Shown here: one piece after another, positions 7,615 to 15,329 of the stretch
How positions within the stretch are numbered: the first letter of the stretch is position 1
Layout: each line of letters begins with the position of its first letter
Assembly: GCF_042676985.1 (NCBI RefSeq)
Contig: NZ_JBHTIK010000002.1
Span: 372,001-436,000, forward strand
Direction: 5' to 3'
DNA from: Sphingosinicella xenopeptidilytica
Lineage (GTDB): Bacteria; Pseudomonadota; Alphaproteobacteria; Sphingomonadales; Sphingomonadaceae
DNA: 64,000 nucleotides
The notes under the pieces: model-generated
Told to the model about the DNA's origin: nothing
What the model saw: the letters and a program-made list of their open reading frames with translations, nothing else
Database searches by the model: none
Made by a program: the position numbers and the translations under genes

Positions 7615-9288
7615 TTATCCCGCCCGCGACTTCAGGGGGAATCCCACAGTATAGCAGGGCACATCGGCATCGAAGTTGAGGTGCCCGCGGAGCTGGCGGA
7701 CCATGCCGTTCACGATGCGTGCGGCGGCACGTGTCTCTGTCGGTGCCAGCGGATCGTCCTCTCCAAACGCATCCGAGCAGATTTGGAGTTCGCCGCCGCT
7801 TTCGGTGCGGCGGACATGAATGTCGATCACCATCTTTCCGCGGCCCTGCGTCGCGGCAAGACGGGCGGCGAACGCGATCACCTCGGTGATGAGGAACGCG
7901 AGCGGCACGGCGGCATCCTGGCTGATGTGCAGGCGCTCGAGGTGCGTGTTGATGCGGGGCTCGACGAGCTTCGCGGTTGGAATGATCTGCTGGAGGCTGG
8001 CACACAGATCGTGGGTCAGCGCCGTGAAATCGACGCCCTGCGTGTCGCTTTCCTCGTAAAGCCAGCGGTGCACGATCGACAGCGCACCAACGCGCATCTG
8101 GATGCTGGCATAGGCGCGTGCGACCTCGGCACCGTCCGCCTCGCGCGCCTGAATGCTGATCAGGCTGGCGATGATCTGCAGGTTGTTTTTCACGCGGTGG
8201 TGGACTTCGCGCGTCAGGCGGCGCTGCTCGGTAAGCGCGGCGTCCACCTCCTGCCGCGCTTCCGCCATGTCCTGCGCCATCGCGTCGAAGGTTTCGGCGA
8301 AGGCCTGCATCTCGTCGGTCTGTCCGGCGCGCCCCGAAAGGCGCACAAGATTATCTCCCGCACCATATGCGCGTACGCCGCTTGCCATGTTTTGCAGCGG
8401 GCGCACGACGAAGCGCCGCACGACCATCCAGCCGATGAGCAGCGCGGCGATCCACATCAGCGAAGGGGCAGCGATCGCCAGCACGTCTGCAACCGCAAGA
8501 CGGGTCGCGGGAACGACCGTGGTGAGCGCGAACGGCGCGATCGAAAGCGGTCCCGCCGCGACCACCTGATCGCGCCCGCCGGACTCCGCGAGGCGCCGCA
8601 CGGTGAGGAGTCCGCCTGGCGCCGCGGTGTCATCCGGCGGATTGCCGAGGATGGGCTTGTCGCCCAGCCATACGGTGGCCGCGCCTTCCATCGCCGCGAT
8701 CTCGCGCAGGCGCGCTTTCAGGCGCGAAACCGATGCCGTTGCAACGACAAGCCCGGGCTTTCCCGTTTCCGGTTCTTCGCGCACCGCGAAGAACACGTGG
8801 TCGCCCCCCGGCCAGATCAGGTATTCGCGCTCGCTTTCCGCCGCCAGGCGGGTGAGCTCGGCAGCGGATGGTTTGATGCCGCCGCGGCTTTCGCAGATCG
8901 GTCGGCCAAGACCGTCGGCCCAGACGATCGCATCGAAGGTTTCCGCATCGTCGAGCGCGTTTGCCGCCTCTGCGTTGCACGTTCGACCCTCGTGAAGGCC
9001 GCTCTCGTTGCGAAGCAGTGCACGCAGGACGAGGAAATCGACGCTGAGCAGATCGTCGACGACGCGGGCAGTGGCGCGGAACTGGTTTTCGGCGCGCACC
9101 AGCTCGGCTTCACGCGCGCTGCGGATGCCGTCGGCGGCCAGCACGGCGGCGAGAATGCCGATCGGCAGCAGAGCCAGTGTGAGCGCGACGGCAAGCTGAA
9201 ACGACAGCGAGCGCCGTGCGCCTGAACTCTGGCCTGAACTTTGGCCTGAATCTTGGCGCGAACCCTGGATTTCTGGTTTTTCAGCCAT
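7615..9288 (-). CDS. phyP: HisKA_2-type sensor protein beside phyR (PhyP/PhyK-like)
   Basis: Membrane sensor of 557 residues controlling the PhyR cascade. Order: cytoplasmic Gln/Ser-rich start, membrane segment (about 30-50), extracytoplasmic domain, second membrane segment (about 262-285, LAIAAPSLMWIAALLIGW), HAMP region, then a HisKA_2 dimerisation domain with EVHHRVKNNLQIIASL. The ATPase part looks degenerate: the N-box reads LITEVIAFAARL without the usual Asn, and no clear DxGxG or GxGLG box is visible. In Sphingomonas the sensor divergent from phyR (PhyP) acts as a negative regulator, probably a PhyR phosphatase, which fits a dead kinase. The symbol is therefore by position and architecture. 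The start is the ATG at 9288 behind TTGAGGACG. Confidence 0.75.
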   Translation of the reverse strand: MAEKPEIQGSRQDSGQSSGQSSGARRSLSFQLAVALTLALLPIGILAAVLAADGIRSAREAELVRAENQFRATARVVDDLLSVDFLVLRALLRNESGLHEGRTCNAEAANALDDAETFDAIVWADGLGRPICESRGGIKPSAAELTRLAAESEREYLIWPGGDHVFFAVREEPETGKPGLVVATASVSRLKARLREIAAMEGAATVWLGDKPILGNPPDDTAAPGGLLTVRRLAESGGRDQVVAAGPLSIAPFALTTVVPATRLAVADVLAIAAPSLMWIAALLIGWMVVRRFVVRPLQNMASGVRAYGAGDNLVRLSGRAGQTDEMQAFAETFDAMAQDMAEARQEVDAALTEQRRLTREVHHRVKNNLQIIASLISIQAREADGAEVARAYASIQMRVGALSIVHRWLYEESDTQGVDFTALTHDLCASLQQIIPTAKLVEPRINTHLERLHISQDAAVPLAFLITEVIAFAARLAATQGRGKMVIDIHVRRTESGGELQICSDAFGEDDPLAPTETRAAARIVNGMVRQLRGHLNFDADVPCYTVGFPLKSRAG

Positions 9289-9315
9289 CGTCCTCAACGA
9301 ACTTAGATATGGGGC

Positions 9316-9342
9316 GAAACAAAAGAAAGCCTCGACCGTTCC
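9316..9342. promoter_or_regulatory. Overlapping divergent EcfG-type promoters for phyR and the sensor gene
   Basis: Plus strand: GAAAC (9316-9320), 16 bases, CGTT (9337-9340), pointing to phyR. Minus strand: GGAAC (9342-9338), 16 bases, TGTT (9321-9318), pointing to the sensor gene. Each has one mismatch to GGAAC-N16/17-CGTT. The -10 of one is embedded in the -35 of the other, so the sigma factor of this locus would drive both genes from a single shared patch and the two promoters would compete. Confidence 0.55.
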
Positions 9343-9417
9343 AATGCTTGTCGCCACTTTCGTGTGGGGCGGCCACCATTCGGGGGTGGTCCGGGTTTCG
9401 AGGAGGCAGACGAACAC

Positions 9418-10212
9418 ATGACATTGGCAGCGAAGCTCGCGCCGCATCTCCCGTTGCTCCGCCGTTATGCGCGGGCGCTGACGGGAACGCAGCGCGATGG
9501 GGACACCTATGTGCGCGCGGCGCTGGAAGCGATCGTGAGCGCGCCGGAGGATTTCCCGCGCGATGTGGATGAAAGGCTGGCGCTCTATCGCGTTTTCCAC
9601 GCCATCTGGGCCTCTTCGAACATCGATGTTGATTCCGAAGAGCCGGCCGCGTCCGATTTCGAGCGCGCCGCCCACGAACGTCTCGCCGCAATCACGCCGC
9701 TGTCGCGGCAGGCACTGTTGCTGACCGCGATGGAGGGCTTTTCGCACGAAGATGTCGGCTATCTCATCGATCTGGACCCGGACAGTGTCTCGGGTCTCGT
9801 GAAGGAAGCGATGGACGAGATCAGCCGGCAGACGCGTACGCGTGTGCTTATCATCGAGGACGAGCCGATCATCGGCATGGACCTCGACAGCATCGTGCGC
9901 GATCTCGGCCACGACGTGACCGGCATCGCGGTAACGCGCGACGAGGCGGTGGCGCTCGCGATCGATACCGAGCCCGGGCTTGTGCTCGCGGACATCCAGC
10001 TCGCCGACGACAGCTCGGGGATCGACGCGGTGAAAGACATTCTCGGCCGCTTCTCCGTGCCGGTGATCTTCATCACGGCCTTTCCGGAACGCCTGCTCAC
10101 CGGCGAGCGTCCGGAGCCGACCTTCCTCATCACAAAGCCGTTCCAGCGTTCGACCGTATCGGCGGCGATCGCGCAGGCGCTTTTCTTCAACAGCACCGCG
10201 GCGATGCGATGA
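9418..10212 (+). CDS. phyR: General stress response regulator PhyR
   Basis: Response regulator and anti-anti-sigma factor of 264 residues. The N-terminal part (about 1-135) is an EcfG-like sigma domain that mimics the sigma factor (LSRQALLLTAMEGFSHEDVGYL). The C-terminal receiver (about 141-260) begins TRVLIIEDEPIIGMD and has the phosphoacceptor Asp at residue 192 (LVLADIQL), with the later conserved Thr and Lys (FITAFPE, ITKPFQ). When phosphorylated, PhyR captures the NepR anti-sigma factor and frees EcfG. The ATG at 9418 follows AGGAGG. An EcfG-like promoter upstream implies positive feedback. Confidence 0.95.
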   Translation: MTLAAKLAPHLPLLRRYARALTGTQRDGDTYVRAALEAIVSAPEDFPRDVDERLALYRVFHAIWASSNIDVDSEEPAASDFERAAHERLAAITPLSRQALLLTAMEGFSHEDVGYLIDLDPDSVSGLVKEAMDEISRQTRTRVLIIEDEPIIGMDLDSIVRDLGHDVTGIAVTRDEAVALAIDTEPGLVLADIQLADDSSGIDAVKDILGRFSVPVIFITAFPERLLTGERPEPTFLITKPFQRSTVSAAIAQALFFNSTAAMR

Positions 10213-10281
10213 CGGTCCGCCTTCGCCGCCTTGTGCATGGGCGGGCAGGGGCATAGCCTTCACAACCAGGAGCCAACGGCC

Positions 10282-10422
10282 ATGGAACAGGACCACGAAA
10301 CACTGAGGACGAACCAGGCGAGGGCAGGGGAAACCCCTCATATCGTCCGCTACATCCTGCTGTTTTCGGTCACGATGGTCGTTGTGATCTTCGCGGCGCT
10401 GCTATTTTTCTGGTCGCGCTGA
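10282..10422 (+). CDS. Small single-span membrane protein between phyR and the sigma factor
   Basis: Peptide of 46 residues: a polar N-terminus (MEQDHETLRTNQARAGETPH) followed by one strong membrane helix (about 22-44, YILLFSVTMVVVIFAALLFF) and a WSR end. An AGGAG site lies 9 bases before the ATG. In related genomes this slot holds nepR, but the peptide has none of the NepR motifs. It lies 24 bases before the sigma gene and probably shares its transcript. No function is known to me; a membrane link to the stress response is only suggested by position. Confidence 0.6.
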   Translation: MEQDHETLRTNQARAGETPHIVRYILLFSVTMVVVIFAALLFFWSR

Positions 10423-10446
10423 AGCCGGAGCCCGAGGGGGAGAGAC

Positions 10447-11193
10447 ATGATCGAACAAAAGATCGGCCGTCAGGACGGCACCAGTCCCATGAGTGCGGAT
10501 GTGATCGGGGGTTTCCTGCGCTCGGCGTATGCCGATGCAGCGACGCAGCCGCTGCCGCAGATGTTTCTCGATCTTCTCGCGCGGCTCGAGGCGAGCCCCG
10601 CAGAGACGAAGACGGGGCAGCTTTCCGACAAGGCGTTCAAGGACGAGCTTTCGGCGATCATCCCGCAGCTGCGCGCCTTCGGGCGCTCGCTTTCGGGCAA
10701 TCGCGACATGGCGGACGACCTCGTGCAGGAAACGCTGCTGAAGGCGTGGGCAGCGCGGGATCGCTTTCAGGCGGGGACGAACATCCGTGCGTGGACCTTC
10801 ATCATCCTGCGGAACCTGTTCCTCAGCCAGATGCGCCGTGCGCGCTTCAAGGGCGAATGGGACGAGCTTGTTGCCGATCGTTTGCTTTCCGCGCCCGCCG
10901 GGCAGGACAAGCAGATCGAACTCGCCGATCTGCAGCGCGCGCTCCTCGAACTGCCCTCCGCACAGCGCGAGGCGCTCATCCTCGTCGGTGCTGGCGGGTT
11001 TGCCTATGAAGAGGCGGCGACGATCTGCGATTGCGCGGTCGGCACCATCAAGAGCCGCGTCGCGCGTGGACGCGCCGCACTGGAGCTGGTGATCGCCGAG
11101 GGGAAGCTGCCGTCGCGGCGTGGTTCGAAAGTCTCCGGCACGACGGCGCTTGACGAGATCATGGGACAGGTGGATCAGCTGGCGCGCGAATAA
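10447..11193 (+). CDS. ecfG: NepR-EcfG fusion: sigma factor with N-terminal anti-sigma-like segment
   Basis: Protein of 248 residues. Residues 62-248 are a general stress ECF sigma factor: sigma-2 at about 65-130 (PQLRAFGRSLSGNRDMADDL then VQETLLKAW), sigma-4 at about 155-212 (LPSAQREALILVGAGGFAYE, then CAVGTIKSRVARGRAAL). Residues 17-49 read like the NepR core: ADVIGGFLRSAYADAATQPL then PQMFLDLLARLE, matching the family pattern of LRxxYdxxxxEPxPdxfldLLxxL. I find no start codon between the segments that would give an intact sigma factor. The frame starts at the ATG at 10447 after GGGGGAGAG. If NepR is really fused, the switch would work within one chain. Confidence 0.85.
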   Translation: MIEQKIGRQDGTSPMSADVIGGFLRSAYADAATQPLPQMFLDLLARLEASPAETKTGQLSDKAFKDELSAIIPQLRAFGRSLSGNRDMADDLVQETLLKAWAARDRFQAGTNIRAWTFIILRNLFLSQMRRARFKGEWDELVADRLLSAPAGQDKQIELADLQRALLELPSAQREALILVGAGGFAYEEAATICDCAVGTIKSRVARGRAALELVIAEGKLPSRRGSKVSGTTALDEIMGQVDQLARE

Positions 11194-11207
11194 CGAAAGG
11201 GTTCTCC

Positions 11208-13970
11208 TTGGCGGAGACGACGCCAGCGCTGCCGGCCGAACTTCAACGTATCCTTGCCGAAGCCGGCTTTGCCGGTACGCCCGAGGATGTAGACGCCTGC
11301 GCTCGCGCATGGGCGCACTCTCCGTACCTGCGATCGCTGATGCGCCGCGAGGACGAGGTTCTTCTGCGCTATCTCGCGGAGGGCCCCGAGCCGCTGATGG
11401 AAACCGCACTCGCGCTGCTCGCCGGTCCCGCCGATGGCGCGGCTCTGCGCGAGGCGAAGCGCATCGCCGCGATCGCCATCGCGCTCGCCGACATCTCGGG
11501 CCGCTGGCCGCTCGAAAAGGTGACGGCGGCGCTGTCGGACCTCGCCGACCGCGCCATAGACTGCGCGATCCGCATCGCTGTCGACGAACGCATTCCCGGT
11601 GCCGGGCCGGACGGCTTCACCGCCATCGCGCTCGGCAAGCTCGGCAGCCGCGAGCTCAACTATTCGAGCGATGTCGACCTGATCCTGCTCTACGACCGTG
11701 ATCGGCTTGCCGTGCGCGAGGGCGACGACCCGGACAACACCGCCGTCCGCATCGCCCGCCGCATGGTCGAGCTGATGCAGACACGCGATTCGGGCGGCTA
11801 CGTGTTCCGCGTCGACCTCCGGCTGCGCCCGGCCTCCGAGGTGACACCGATCGCCATGCCGATCCGGGGGGCTGAGACCTACTACCAGTCCGAAGCGCTG
11901 GCGTGGGAGCGCGCGGCATTCATCCGCGCGCGCGCCGTGGGCGGCGATGTGAAGATGGGTAAGGATTTCCTTGCCGCCATCGAGCCCTTCGTCTGGCGCC
12001 GCTCGCTCGATTACACGGCGGTGCGCGATATTCAGGACATGTCGCTGATGATCCGCGACCACTACGACGAGCGGCAGGAGGTCGGCCCCGGCTATTGCCT
12101 GAAGCGCGGACGCGGCGGCATCCGGGAGGTCGAGTTCTTCGCGCAGATCCACCAGCTGATCTTCGGTGGACGCGACTGGACGCTGCGCCAGCCCGCGACG
12201 CTCGATGCGCTCGCGGCACTGGTCGCGGCGGAGCGCATCAAGCCCGATGAGGCCGAAACGCTCGCCGCCGCCTACCGCGTGCTGCGTACAGCGGAGCACC
12301 GGCTCCAGATGCTCGAGGACGCGCAGACGCACCAGATCCCGACACGCGCGCCCGAACGCAAGGATCTGGCAGCGCTCGCGGGCTACCGCGACTGGGCGGC
12401 GATGGAGCGCGAGATCAAGCGCCATGCGACAGCCGTCGGCCGCATCTACGACGCGCTGATCGCCGAGGCGGAGGTGGACCGGCTGCCGCGCCAGCCCGCC
12501 CAGCTCAAGGCGGCATTGAAGAAAGCCGGCATCGGCCCGCACGCCGACCTCGCCGACCTCATCGCCCGCTGGCGCGACCGCAGCTATCGCGCGCTTCGCA
12601 GCGACGCGGCGCAACGCGAGCTCGAAAGCGCGCTCCCCGGCCTCGTCAAAGCCTTCGCGGAAGCGGGAACGGGCCGCGAGGCACTGCTGCGCTTCGACGA
12701 TTTCCTCGGCGCGCTGCCCTCCTCGATCCAGTTCTTCGCGCTCATCGAGGCGAACCCCCGTGTCGCGTTGCTGCTCGCGCGCGTGCTCGAATTGGCGCCG
12801 GTGCTCGCGGGCAAGCTCGCGCGGCGGCCGGAGATCGTCGACATCATGCTGTCGAACGAGGCGTTCGCGCCGCTGCCGTGCGCCGAAGACCTCACCGACA
12901 TGTTGCGCGCGCGTCTGCGCCGCCACGATGCGCTCGAACTGAAGCTCGATGAGGTGCGCCGCTTCGTGGCGGAGCGGCGCTTCCAGCTGGGCGTGCAGAT
13001 CATCGAGGGCGGCGCGGACCCGATCCGCGTCGGGCGCGATCACGCCAAGCTTGCCGACGCCGCGATCGCCGTCCTCGCCGAGGCCGTGCAGGCCGAGTTC
13101 GCCGAAACGCACGGTCGCGTCCCCGGCGGGCGACTGCTGGTGCTGGGCTTCGGCCGCTACGGCGGCGCGATCCTCACCGAGAAGTCCGATCTCGACCTCG
13201 TGTTCCTGTTCAGCGGCCATCACGAGGCGATGTCGGATGGCGCGAAGGCACTGCCCGCGACGACATGGTTCAACCGGCTCGGCCAGCGCCTCACGGGCGC
13301 GCTCACCGTCAGCACCGCGGCGGGACCACTGTTCGAGGTGGACACGCGCCTGCGCCCTTCCGGCCAGCAGGGGCTGCTCGCGGTCAATATCGATACGTTC
13401 GCGCGCTATCAGCTTGAGGAAGCCTGGAGCTGGGAGCACATGGCGCTCACCCGCGCGCGCGTCGTCTACGGCGCGGAGGAAGACCGAGCAGTCGTCTCGG
13501 CCGGTATCGCCGCCGCGTTGGTGAAGCCCCGCGATCCCGAGCGCCTCAAGGCCGAGGTGCTGGAGATGCGCGGCGACATGGTGAAGGCTCACCGCGACGG
13601 CGGCCTGTGGGATGTGAAGCACGCCCCGGGCGGGCTTATCGATCTCGAATTCATGGTGCATTTCCTGCAGCTTTCGCGCCGCGAGGGCTTCGATCCCGAT
13701 CTCGGCGCGGCGACGGCGCATTTCGTGAAGGCGGGCGCGCTGCCCGAAGACGTGCTCGGCGCTCACGACCTGATGACGCGGCTCCTCGTCGTGCTTCGGC
13801 TGATCGAGGGCGACGAACCGCCGAAGCAGCCCGCGGCGGCAAAGGCGATGATGGCGGCCGCCACGAGCATGGCTGATTTCGACGCATTGAAAGCCGCGCT
13901 GGAGGACGCCAAAAGGGCCGTTCTTTCCGCCTGGGAGGCGGTGTTCGCGGTCAAACGAAAGGCACGATGA
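11208..13970 (+). CDS. glnE: Bifunctional glutamine synthetase adenylyltransferase/deadenylase
   Basis: Controls glutamine synthetase by adding and removing AMP, in response to PII. It has 920 residues with two nucleotidyltransferase domains: the N-terminal deadenylase core (ALGKLGSRELNYSSDVDLIL, about 142-161) and the C-terminal adenylyltransferase core (LGFGRYGGAILTEKSDLDLV, about 646-665). Each has the G-S-(x)n-DxD metal site and is followed by a PII-uridylyltransferase-like helical domain. The start is a TTG at 11208 behind GAAAGGG, 14 bases after the sigma factor gene. The stop overlaps the next start. Confidence 0.95.
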   Translation: MAETTPALPAELQRILAEAGFAGTPEDVDACARAWAHSPYLRSLMRREDEVLLRYLAEGPEPLMETALALLAGPADGAALREAKRIAAIAIALADISGRWPLEKVTAALSDLADRAIDCAIRIAVDERIPGAGPDGFTAIALGKLGSRELNYSSDVDLILLYDRDRLAVREGDDPDNTAVRIARRMVELMQTRDSGGYVFRVDLRLRPASEVTPIAMPIRGAETYYQSEALAWERAAFIRARAVGGDVKMGKDFLAAIEPFVWRRSLDYTAVRDIQDMSLMIRDHYDERQEVGPGYCLKRGRGGIREVEFFAQIHQLIFGGRDWTLRQPATLDALAALVAAERIKPDEAETLAAAYRVLRTAEHRLQMLEDAQTHQIPTRAPERKDLAALAGYRDWAAMEREIKRHATAVGRIYDALIAEAEVDRLPRQPAQLKAALKKAGIGPHADLADLIARWRDRSYRALRSDAAQRELESALPGLVKAFAEAGTGREALLRFDDFLGALPSSIQFFALIEANPRVALLLARVLELAPVLAGKLARRPEIVDIMLSNEAFAPLPCAEDLTDMLRARLRRHDALELKLDEVRRFVAERRFQLGVQIIEGGADPIRVGRDHAKLADAAIAVLAEAVQAEFAETHGRVPGGRLLVLGFGRYGGAILTEKSDLDLVFLFSGHHEAMSDGAKALPATTWFNRLGQRLTGALTVSTAAGPLFEVDTRLRPSGQQGLLAVNIDTFARYQLEEAWSWEHMALTRARVVYGAEEDRAVVSAGIAAALVKPRDPERLKAEVLEMRGDMVKAHRDGGLWDVKHAPGGLIDLEFMVHFLQLSRREGFDPDLGAATAHFVKAGALPEDVLGAHDLMTRLLVVLRLIEGDEPPKQPAAAKAMMAAATSMADFDALKAALEDAKRAVLSAWEAVFAVKRKAR

Positions 13971-14431
13971 TGACGAAGCCCGGTTCGAAAGCCCCCGCCT
14001 TCACGCTCGATAGCGAGGATGGCCCGCTGTCCCTGAAGGATTTCGCGGGCAAGAAGCTCGTGCTCTATTTCTATCCCAAGGACGATACGACCGGCTGCAC
14101 GCGCGAGGCGATCGACTTCACCGGGCTCCTGCCTGCGTTCGCGAAAGCCGATACCGCCGTGCTCGGCGTTTCCAAGGACACGGTCGCGAAACACGGGAAG
14201 TTCCGCGCGAAGCACGATCTCGGCGTGAAGCTCGGCTCCGATCCCGATGCGAAGGCCATCGAGGCTTACGGCGTCTGGGTCGAAAAGACGCTCTACGGCC
14301 GCAAATACATGGGCATCGAGCGCGCGACCTTCCTCATCGGCCGCGACGGCAAGATCGCCGAGGTGTGGCACAATGTGAAGGTGCCCGGCCACGCCGAAGC
14401 CGTGCTGAAGGCGGCCCAGGCGCTTGGCTGA
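13967..14431 (+). CDS. bcp: Thioredoxin-dependent peroxiredoxin (Bcp/PrxQ type)
   Basis: Reduces hydrogen peroxide and organic hydroperoxides. It has 154 residues in a thioredoxin fold. The peroxidatic Cys lies in DDTTGCTREAIDF. Many Bcp proteins have a second Cys five residues later; here that place is Ile, so this is a 1-Cys variant or resolves through another partner. FLIGRDGKIAEVWHNVKVPG is the usual C-terminal strand. Start ATG ATG overlaps the glnE stop; either Met is possible. Confidence 0.92.
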   Translation: MMTKPGSKAPAFTLDSEDGPLSLKDFAGKKLVLYFYPKDDTTGCTREAIDFTGLLPAFAKADTAVLGVSKDTVAKHGKFRAKHDLGVKLGSDPDAKAIEAYGVWVEKTLYGRKYMGIERATFLIGRDGKIAEVWHNVKVPGHAEAVLKAAQALG

Positions 14432-15221
14432 GGCGATCGGCGCGGCTGCGGCCGAGGTTCTGTTGACGGCCGATCCGGCGGAAAAGGCCCGGCTTTCGCG
14501 GCATCATGCAGCGCGTTGGCGTGCGGGCGACCTTGCTGCCGTTTACGACGTGCCGATGCCGGATCGCCCCGCGCGTCCCCCGCGCCCCGAACTGCTGCTG
14601 CCCTCGCGGATGCCGAAGCGGGGCCGGGCGGGCTCGGAGCGCAGCCGCATCGCCCTGCTCCACGCACTCGCGCACATCGAGTTCAACGCCATCGATCTCG
14701 CGTGGGACGCTGCGGGCCGCTTCGGCGGAGCGATGCCGCGCGCCTTCACCGACGATTGGGTGGCGGTGGCGGACGATGAGGCGCGGCACTTCGGATTGCT
14801 CGCCGATCGGCTCTCCGACCTTGGTGCCGCCTACGGTGATCTCCCCGCACACGACGGCCTGTGGGAGGCGGCGATGGCGACCGCCGACGACCTGCTCGCT
14901 CGGCTCGCCGTGGTCCCGCAGGTGCTCGAGGCGCGGGGTCTCGATGTGACGCCCGCGACCGAATCCCGCCTGCGCGCGGCGGGCGACGACCTTAGTGCGG
15001 ACATTCTGAACGTGATCTACCACGATGAAATCGTTCACGTTTCGGTAGGGAATCGCTGGTTCCGGCACCTTTGCGACGAACTGCGAATCGAACCGGTCCA
15101 AACGTTCCAGCACCTCGTCGGTTCCCGATTCAAAGGTGCGCTCAAACGCCCTTTCAACGACTCGGCGCGAATCGAGGCCGGTCTGACCCCGGCGTTTTAT
15201 GATTCACTTGCAAGCGCTTAG
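14424..15221 (+). CDS. DUF455 family ferritin-like protein
   Basis: Protein of 265 residues with the hallmarks of DUF455, a ferritin-like four-helix family related to the MiaE/rubrerythrin group. Likely metal ligands sit in HALAHIEFNAIDLAWD, in ADDEARHFGLLADRL and in IYHDEIVHVSVGNRWF, the ExxH-type helices of a di-iron site. The enzyme activity of the family is not established. The TTG start at 14424 overlaps the bcp end, so a link with oxidative metabolism is suggested by context only. The 108 bases after it hold nothing I recognise. Confidence 0.85.
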   Translation: MAEAIGAAAAEVLLTADPAEKARLSRHHAARWRAGDLAAVYDVPMPDRPARPPRPELLLPSRMPKRGRAGSERSRIALLHALAHIEFNAIDLAWDAAGRFGGAMPRAFTDDWVAVADDEARHFGLLADRLSDLGAAYGDLPAHDGLWEAAMATADDLLARLAVVPQVLEARGLDVTPATESRLRAAGDDLSADILNVIYHDEIVHVSVGNRWFRHLCDELRIEPVQTFQHLVGSRFKGALKRPFNDSARIEAGLTPAFYDSLASA

Positions 15222-15329
15222 ACCGCTTGTCACCTAACGACCCGGGCTCGGGGCATGGGGTCCACAAACACGAGTTAGACGAATCTATTGCGCGAACATC
15301 GCGTTTGCGCAGTGCGGGGGTCTTATTTG

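Noticed and set aside
10489..10491. Internal ATG as the true start of the sigma factor, which would remove the NepR segment
   Set aside because: This ATG is upstream of the NepR-like core, so it would not remove it. The next in-frame ATG (10561) falls inside the core, and neither has a ribosome-binding site, whereas the ATG at 10447 has GGGGGAGAG.
15222..15326. RNA gene between the DUF455 gene and the M23 peptidase gene
   Set aside because: No cloverleaf or convincing hairpin could be drawn, and nothing matches a known RNA family.
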